Assembly: GCF_016745835.1 (NCBI RefSeq)
Contig: NZ_JAERVL010000001.1
Coordinates: 248,001 to 312,000 of the forward strand
From: Caldalkalibacillus salinus
GTDB taxonomy: Bacteria > Bacillota > Bacilli > Caldalkalibacillales > JCM-10596
Length of the DNA: 64,000 nt
Direction: 5' to 3'
Shown: in pieces, positions 63,121 to 64,000 of the stretch
Position numbering within the stretch: position 1 is the stretch's first letter
How the letters are laid out: the number at the start of each line of letters is the position of its first letter
Translations under genes and position numbers: made by a program
The notes under the pieces: model-generated
The model's input: the letters and a program-made list of their open reading frames with translations, nothing else
What the model was told of the DNA's origin: nothing
The model's database searches: none

Positions 63121-64000
63121 AGATAAAAAAATACGTCGTAGACTCTTTGCCCGATGCCATGCAACAAATTCGACATGAATTGGGGAATCAGGCTGTCATA
63201 TTAAATACTAAAAAAGTGCGTCGTGGAGGCGTATTTGGACTGTTTAGTCGTGAGCAGATTGAAGTAATCGCTGCGATAGACCAGGATAGTATGCACACAG
63301 ATAACACAAATACCAAAGGTGATTCACTTTCTTTATCTTTTGAGGGACGTTGGCCACATAAAGGACAATATGACACACATCAAGGATTACAAAACACCAA
63401 TGCTGGAGTCAATAGCATAGATACCACCTTAAAATCTAAAGAGCGTCAAGCTGAACAGACACATTCAAGTGAGTCTCAGAATCAAGTTCTTCAAGAGCTA
63501 AAAGAAATGAAAGAAGCGATAAACACCTTAGCTGTAAGGCATAATCAGGCCTCCGTACCTTACAACATAATGTATGACATATTAACGGAGCAAGGTGTAG
63601 ATGAAAAAGTCAAATCCATTCTCATCTCTAGGGTGTTTGAAAAGCACGAAGCCCTTGAAAGGATGGAACATACACACATTTATCGTCTTTTGAGGAAAGA
63701 ATTATTACACTACCTGGATGAACTGCTGCCAAAAGATCAGGGAATTTCAAATAAATGCCCTAAAATTATGGCTTTTATCGGACCGACCGGGGTGGGCAAA
63801 ACGACAACCATTGCTAAGCTAGCTGCTGAGCATATGCTTAAACAACATAAGAAGGTTGGACTGATAACGACAGATACGTATCGTATAGCAGCTGTTGATC
63901 AACTTAAAACGTATGCCAACATACTTAACGTTCCGGTAGAAGTGATTTTCTCACCTGATGAACTAGAAAAAGCCATCCAAACATTGGCTGATGTTGATAT
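63117..64000 (+). CDS. flhF: flagellar SRP-family GTPase FlhF, N-terminal part
   Basis: Truncated by the window end; 294 complete codons visible. N-terminal B domain (MKIKKYVVDSLPDAMQQIRH, VILNTKKVRRGGVFGLF), a variable acidic linker (about 60-130), and the NG GTPase domain with the P-loop [15 protein letters not shown] (about residues 222-236), DTYRIAAVDQLKTYA (G2/G3 region). FlhF places the flagellar basal body and usually precedes flhG. ATG overlaps the flhA stop (ATGA). Confidence 0.93.
   Translation, partial: MKIKKYVVDSLPDAMQQIRHELGNQAVILNTKKVRRGGVFGLFSREQIEVIAAIDQDSMHTDNTNTKGDSLSLSFEGRWPHKGQYDTHQGLQNTNAGVNSIDTTLKSKERQAEQTHSSESQNQVLQELKEMKEAINTLAVRHNQASVPYNIMYDILTEQGVDEKVKSILISRVFEKHEALERMEHTHIYRLLRKELLHYLDELLPKDQGISNKCPKIMAFIGPTGVGKTTTIAKLAAEHMLKQHKKVGLITTDTYRIAAVDQLKTYANILNVPVEVIFSPDELEKAIQTLADVD

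Noticed and set aside
1-64000. tRNA/rRNA genes, insertion sequences, prophage, CRISPR or defence islands
   Set aside because: Read through on both strands; coding density is filled by housekeeping genes and no such element was recognised.

Overview
This is a chromosomal housekeeping window from an endospore-forming, flagellated member of the Bacillaceae or a close relative. The evidence is the spoVE-murG-murB-divIB-ftsA-ftsZ division cluster running into spoIIGA-sigE-sigG, a T-box-controlled ileS, the codV-clpQ-clpY-codY block, and the fla/che operon starting immediately after codY. These are the classic Bacillus neighbourhoods. The details differ from B. subtilis: murA sits inside the division cluster, asnB and an unusual argS lie between ftsZ and spoIIGA, and the pyr and following genes are absent between rluD and rnhB. 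Moderate G+C and divergent proteins suggest a Bacillaceae lineage outside the B. subtilis group; I cannot name the species.

Layout. (1) 1-9333: peptidoglycan precursor synthesis and divisome (end of spoVE, murG, murB, murA, divIB, ylxW, ylxX, sbp, ftsA, ftsZ). (2) 9516-13169: an asparagine synthetase and a convergent arginyl-tRNA synthetase with altered class I signatures. (3) 13235-15961: the sporulation sigma cassette with a recognisable spoIIG-type promoter and a sigmaF/G-type promoter before sigG. (4) 16029-20158: ylmC-ylmD-ylmE-sepF-ylmG-ylmH-divIVA. (5) 20311-27359: T-box, ileS, a 41-codon FbpB-like gene, an alpha/beta hydrolase, a DksA/YteA-like regulator, lspA and rluD. (6) 27451-34142: rnhB, a FliK-like/FlhB-tail-like gene pair, yraN, comM-like yifB, and sucCD. 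(7) 34374-42877: dprA, topA, trmFO, xerC, hslV, hslU, codY. (8) 43263-64000: the flagellar operon flgB-flgC-fliE-fliF-fliG-fliH-fliI-fliJ-ylxF-fliK-flgD-(TIGR02530-type gene)-flgG-flbD-fliL-fliM-fliY-cheY-fliO-fliP-fliQ-fliR-flhB-flhA-flhF, truncated by the window end.

Most genes are co-directional, tightly spaced or overlapping by 1-17 nt, so translational coupling is probably widespread. The only minus-strand genes are argS and the hydrolase. I found no tRNA, rRNA, CRISPR array, insertion sequence or prophage. No clearly new multi-gene system is visible. The points most worth a second look are the ArgRS with a disrupted HIGH motif, a structured untranslated element in the middle of the flagellar operon, a perfect hairpin between the ribosome binding site and the start codon of flbD, a terminator between murA and divIB, and Spo0A/CodY-like sites before sucCD and flgB.
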